A stretch of 64,000 bases of DNA from Halomontanus rarus. Lineage in GTDB: Archaea; Halobacteriota; Halobacteria; Halobacteriales; Natrialbaceae. The notes under the pieces were generated by a model that worked only from the letters and a program-made list of their open reading frames with translations, was not told the DNA's origin and searched no databases. The DNA is taken from the NCBI RefSeq assembly GCF_029338335.1, contig NZ_CP119797.1. One strand, given 5' to 3'. A program made the position numbers and the translations under genes. This document shows positions 62,240 through 64,000 of the stretch, in pieces; the stretch's first letter is position 1, and every line of letters begins with the position of its first letter.

Positions 62240-62350
62240 GCCTTCGAGAACCGGCAGGAGCCTGGTGTCGCCGGCGATCATGAGTCGCGCGACCTCGCGA
62301 ACGTCCTCGCGAGATTCGATGACAGTATCCCGGCGGAACGAAAATAGCGC
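62240..62350 (-). pseudogene. Fragment of a CBS-domain protein
   Basis: The minus strand carries FRRDTVIESREDVREVARLM followed by IAGDTRLLPVLEGSKR and a stop. This is the strand-helix-strand core of a CBS domain (compare T-x-D-x-S-V-x-E-A-x-R-L-M-x-x-x-x-x-R-x-L-P-V). There is no start, and the second half of the domain is missing. It overlaps the end of the decayed PNPOx region. Confidence 0.6.
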
Positions 62351-62419
62351 TGTCCGGCAGCGTAGTGATCGCTGCGGCCTCGCTCGCTCGCTCAAAAAGT
62401 GGATCGAAGGGCCGGCGGA

Positions 62420-62977
62420 CTAGCCGAGGATGTACCGCAGTTTCGGGTACGTTTCGATCAGTGTCTGCCCGCCGACTCGGAGTTGTTCGATGTAGCGGTC
62501 CGCGCCGAGGATCCGTCCCGCCCCGAACGCCGCCAGGGCCAGGAACAGGACGGCGTAGATCAGCGTCGAGTCGAACAGCGCCAACACGTCGCCCTCCCAG
62601 CCACCGAGGTAGAAGGCGGTCATCTGGAGTGCTCCGCCGAGGGCCGCCAGGCGGACGAATCCGCCGACGATCAGCGCCACGCCGATCAACACTTGCGTGA
62701 CCGGAATCACCACGTTGATGACCTCGAGCAGGACCGCGTTACCCGCCATCGCGGCGTACAGGCCGCTGACGGGGCTGGCTGGGTCGACGCCGTGGACGAG
62801 ATAGCCGCCGGCGTCGAACGGTTCGCCGGTGAGCTTGCCGATGCCGGCGAAGAGAATCATCCCACCCAGCAGGAATCGCAGCGCGACGACGAACCACGCC
62901 GACAGCGCGTGTGGCGTTCCCTCGAGCGATATTCCCGCGTACTGGCTTTCGAGTTTGTTTTGCGTGTCAGTTGCCAT
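62420..62977 (-). CDS. DoxX family membrane protein
   Basis: The 185-residue protein has four membrane helices. Typical DoxX features are VVALRFLLGGMILFAGIGKLTG near 29 and GGFVRLAALGGALQMTAFYLGGWEG near 104. DoxX proteins are linked to thiosulfate:quinone oxidoreductases and other redox membrane proteins, sometimes with rhodanese partners, fitting the sulfur genes elsewhere in the window. It stands alone here. It starts with ATG at 62975-62977. Confidence 0.87.
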   Translation of the reverse strand: MATDTQNKLESQYAGISLEGTPHALSAWFVVALRFLLGGMILFAGIGKLTGEPFDAGGYLVHGVDPASPVSGLYAAMAGNAVLLEVINVVIPVTQVLIGVALIVGGFVRLAALGGALQMTAFYLGGWEGDVLALFDSTLIYAVLFLALAAFGAGRILGADRYIEQLRVGGQTLIETYPKLRYILG

Positions 62978-63347
62978 TGTCGGTCATCCCCTTACAGTTG
63001 AACGAAGGACGGGTATCCACTTGAATCGGGATTTCGATTCCTACACTGTGGGAACAGCGTCGATCGAACTGCCGTGGGTACGCGTCGTCTGTGAGACGAC
63101 CGAACTCGTTCCCCATCGATCGGACAGTCCGCGGCTCTCGCTCGCCGTACGCGCAGAATCGCGTTTCTGTCGTGCGAGCAGGTGTGCAGTGATTTTTCAG
63201 TGCCCACTATACCGTCCCCAGTCAGCGGTCACTTCTGATGTACCCACGAGATGGAGGCGTATCCAGAGACCGTCAATCGTGTCTCTCATTCCCACTGACC
63301 GGGAGTGAGTACCGGGACGTAAACGGGTCGGTCGAGACGTCTCATCT
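62978..63347. other. 370-base region without a supported gene
   Basis: Short open stretches on both strands lack start context and family matches. A TATA-like CGTAAAC near 63317-63323 sits about 25-30 bases before the ATG of the next gene. Confidence 0.4.
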
Positions 63348-63710
63348 ATGGCGCTCTCGAACGACCGATCGATTCCGTGCAAATTGAAAGACCGAGAACA
63401 GCTCCGTGAATGTAACCCGGAACTGATCGTCGAAACACTATCCGACGACGGTGCTCGAGACATATTTTTCTTCGTCGAGGAGCCGAGGACAGTCAAGGAG
63501 ATCTCTACAGAGTGCGAGATACCGAAGACGACAGCCTACAGAAAAGTCGAGACGCTCCTCGATGCCGGATTGATCGAGCCGGTCCCCCAACAATCGTCGA
63601 CGGGGGTAACGAAGTACGTGAAAGCGATCGAGTGCGTCTCGATAACGTACGACGAGCCGATGCGAATTCAGTGTGTCAAACACGGGCAATCGTTGTACTG
63701 CGAACCGTGA
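63348..63710 (+). CDS. Winged-helix transcription regulator
   Basis: The 120-residue protein has a winged helix (about 25-85) with VETLSDDGARDIFFFVEEPR, TVKEISTECEIPKTTAYRKVETLLDAGLI, and a wing around QQSSTGVTKYVKA. A 30-residue tail follows (CVSITYDEPMRIQCVKHGQSLYCEP) with cysteines that may sense redox or metal. This is the small ArsR/TrmB-like class common in haloarchaea. It is upstream of a 33-residue gene and a USP cut by the window edge. Confidence 0.8.
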   Translation: MALSNDRSIPCKLKDREQLRECNPELIVETLSDDGARDIFFFVEEPRTVKEISTECEIPKTTAYRKVETLLDAGLIEPVPQQSSTGVTKYVKAIECVSITYDEPMRIQCVKHGQSLYCEP

Positions 63711-63865
63711 TCGTCGATACAGGTTCCGACGAGAACACACTTGCCGTCTCGAGGGTGCGACGATCCGGACGATTCACACCCCGACGGGAAGCTCATACAG
63801 GAGATCGGTCACTGAAAGGAGACCGTTCCACCCATTTATCTTTGTACCCGACGTACGATACTCGC

Positions 63866-63967
63866 ATGGGACACTCGAAGTCGGAGCGCAACTATCGCGG
63901 ACGGAACTCTCGAGTCGACTCTGAAACGGGACGCCCAGTGCTCGAGAGTAACTCGACGCGGTACTGA
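63866..63967 (+). CDS. 33-residue protein directly upstream of a universal stress protein
   Basis: The ATG at 63866 encodes MGHSKSERNYRGRNSRVDSE and TGRPVLESNSTRY, then TGA at 63965-63967. A TATA-like TTTATC at 63835-63840 lies 26-31 bases upstream, as for a leaderless gene. The USP start codon (63971) follows after three bases. The promoter thus belongs to this short gene, and the USP is the second cistron. The basic, polar composition is unusual for a halophile. No family recognised. Confidence 0.55.
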   Translation: MGHSKSERNYRGRNSRVDSETGRPVLESNSTRY

Positions 63968-63970
63968 ACG

Positions 63971-64000
63971 ATGTACGACCAGATCCTCTTTCCAACCGAC
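63971..64000 (+). CDS. Universal stress protein (partial, cut by the window edge)
   Basis: Ten codons are present, MYDQILFPTD, the first strand of a UspA-family protein with the ATP-contacting PTD. The rest lies beyond the window. It follows the 33-residue gene by three bases and is probably cotranscribed with it. Confidence 0.8.
   Translation, partial: MYDQILFPTD

Overview
The window is a piece of a haloarchaeal chromosome or large replicon. The coding sequence is GC-rich, the predicted proteins are strongly acidic, and many genes have a TATA-like box about 25-35 bases before the start codon with no Shine-Dalgarno site, as expected for leaderless transcripts. The families are typical of Halobacteria (Bat-type PAS/GAF regulators with a C-terminal HTH, TRASH-domain Lrp regulators, many universal stress proteins, DUF7344/DUF7521-type small proteins). 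A member of the Natrialbales is my guess; no rRNA or other marker is present to prove it. I saw no tRNA, rRNA, CRISPR array or replication origin.

Bases 1-18200 are a metal, redox and sulfur block. A copper P-type ATPase (copA, cut by the window edge) lies downstream of an Lrp/TRASH copper-type regulator. Then come a CoA-disulfide-reductase-like flavoprotein, an M20 peptidase, a class V aminotransferase fold protein, an SCO1/TlpA/CcdA operon, a rhodanese-metallo-beta-lactamase fusion, a small Cys-rich membrane protein, an HTH/DUF7521 pair, a NodU-type carbamoyltransferase, a thioredoxin-like protein, a TauE/SafE transporter, and a DsbA-like protein divergent from two membrane proteins with CxxC pairs. 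A palindrome close to GATTTGCTG-N3-CAGCAAATC precedes copA, the SCO1 operon, the HTH gene and the DsbA/membrane-protein divergent promoter, which suggests one regulon.

Bases 18490-31950 hold regulators (a DUF7344 winged helix, a 924-residue Bat-like multi-sensor protein, an HTH_10 protein), a P2A cation ATPase followed by DUF211 and VIT-like genes, a tandem SRPBCC protein, and a second rhodanese-metallo-beta-lactamase gene with an MFS transporter.

Bases 32000-64000 are a stress island. There are eight intact or window-cut universal stress protein (USP) genes and at least five USP relics. With them are pyridoxamine-phosphate-oxidase-like flavin proteins, CBS, DoxX, PfkB/KDG kinase, nicotinate phosphoribosyltransferase, two SDRs, a TreT-type glycosyltransferase, thioredoxin/thioredoxin reductase, DUF302, and an ABC transporter whose parts are split between two loci. 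The gene content resembles the mycobacterial DosR dormancy regulon. The island also holds many decayed fragments (dodecin, SOUL, MgtE, PEP synthase, CBS, Bat N-terminus, TnpB ends), so it has been repeatedly rearranged by duplication, deletion and IS200/IS605-type insertion.
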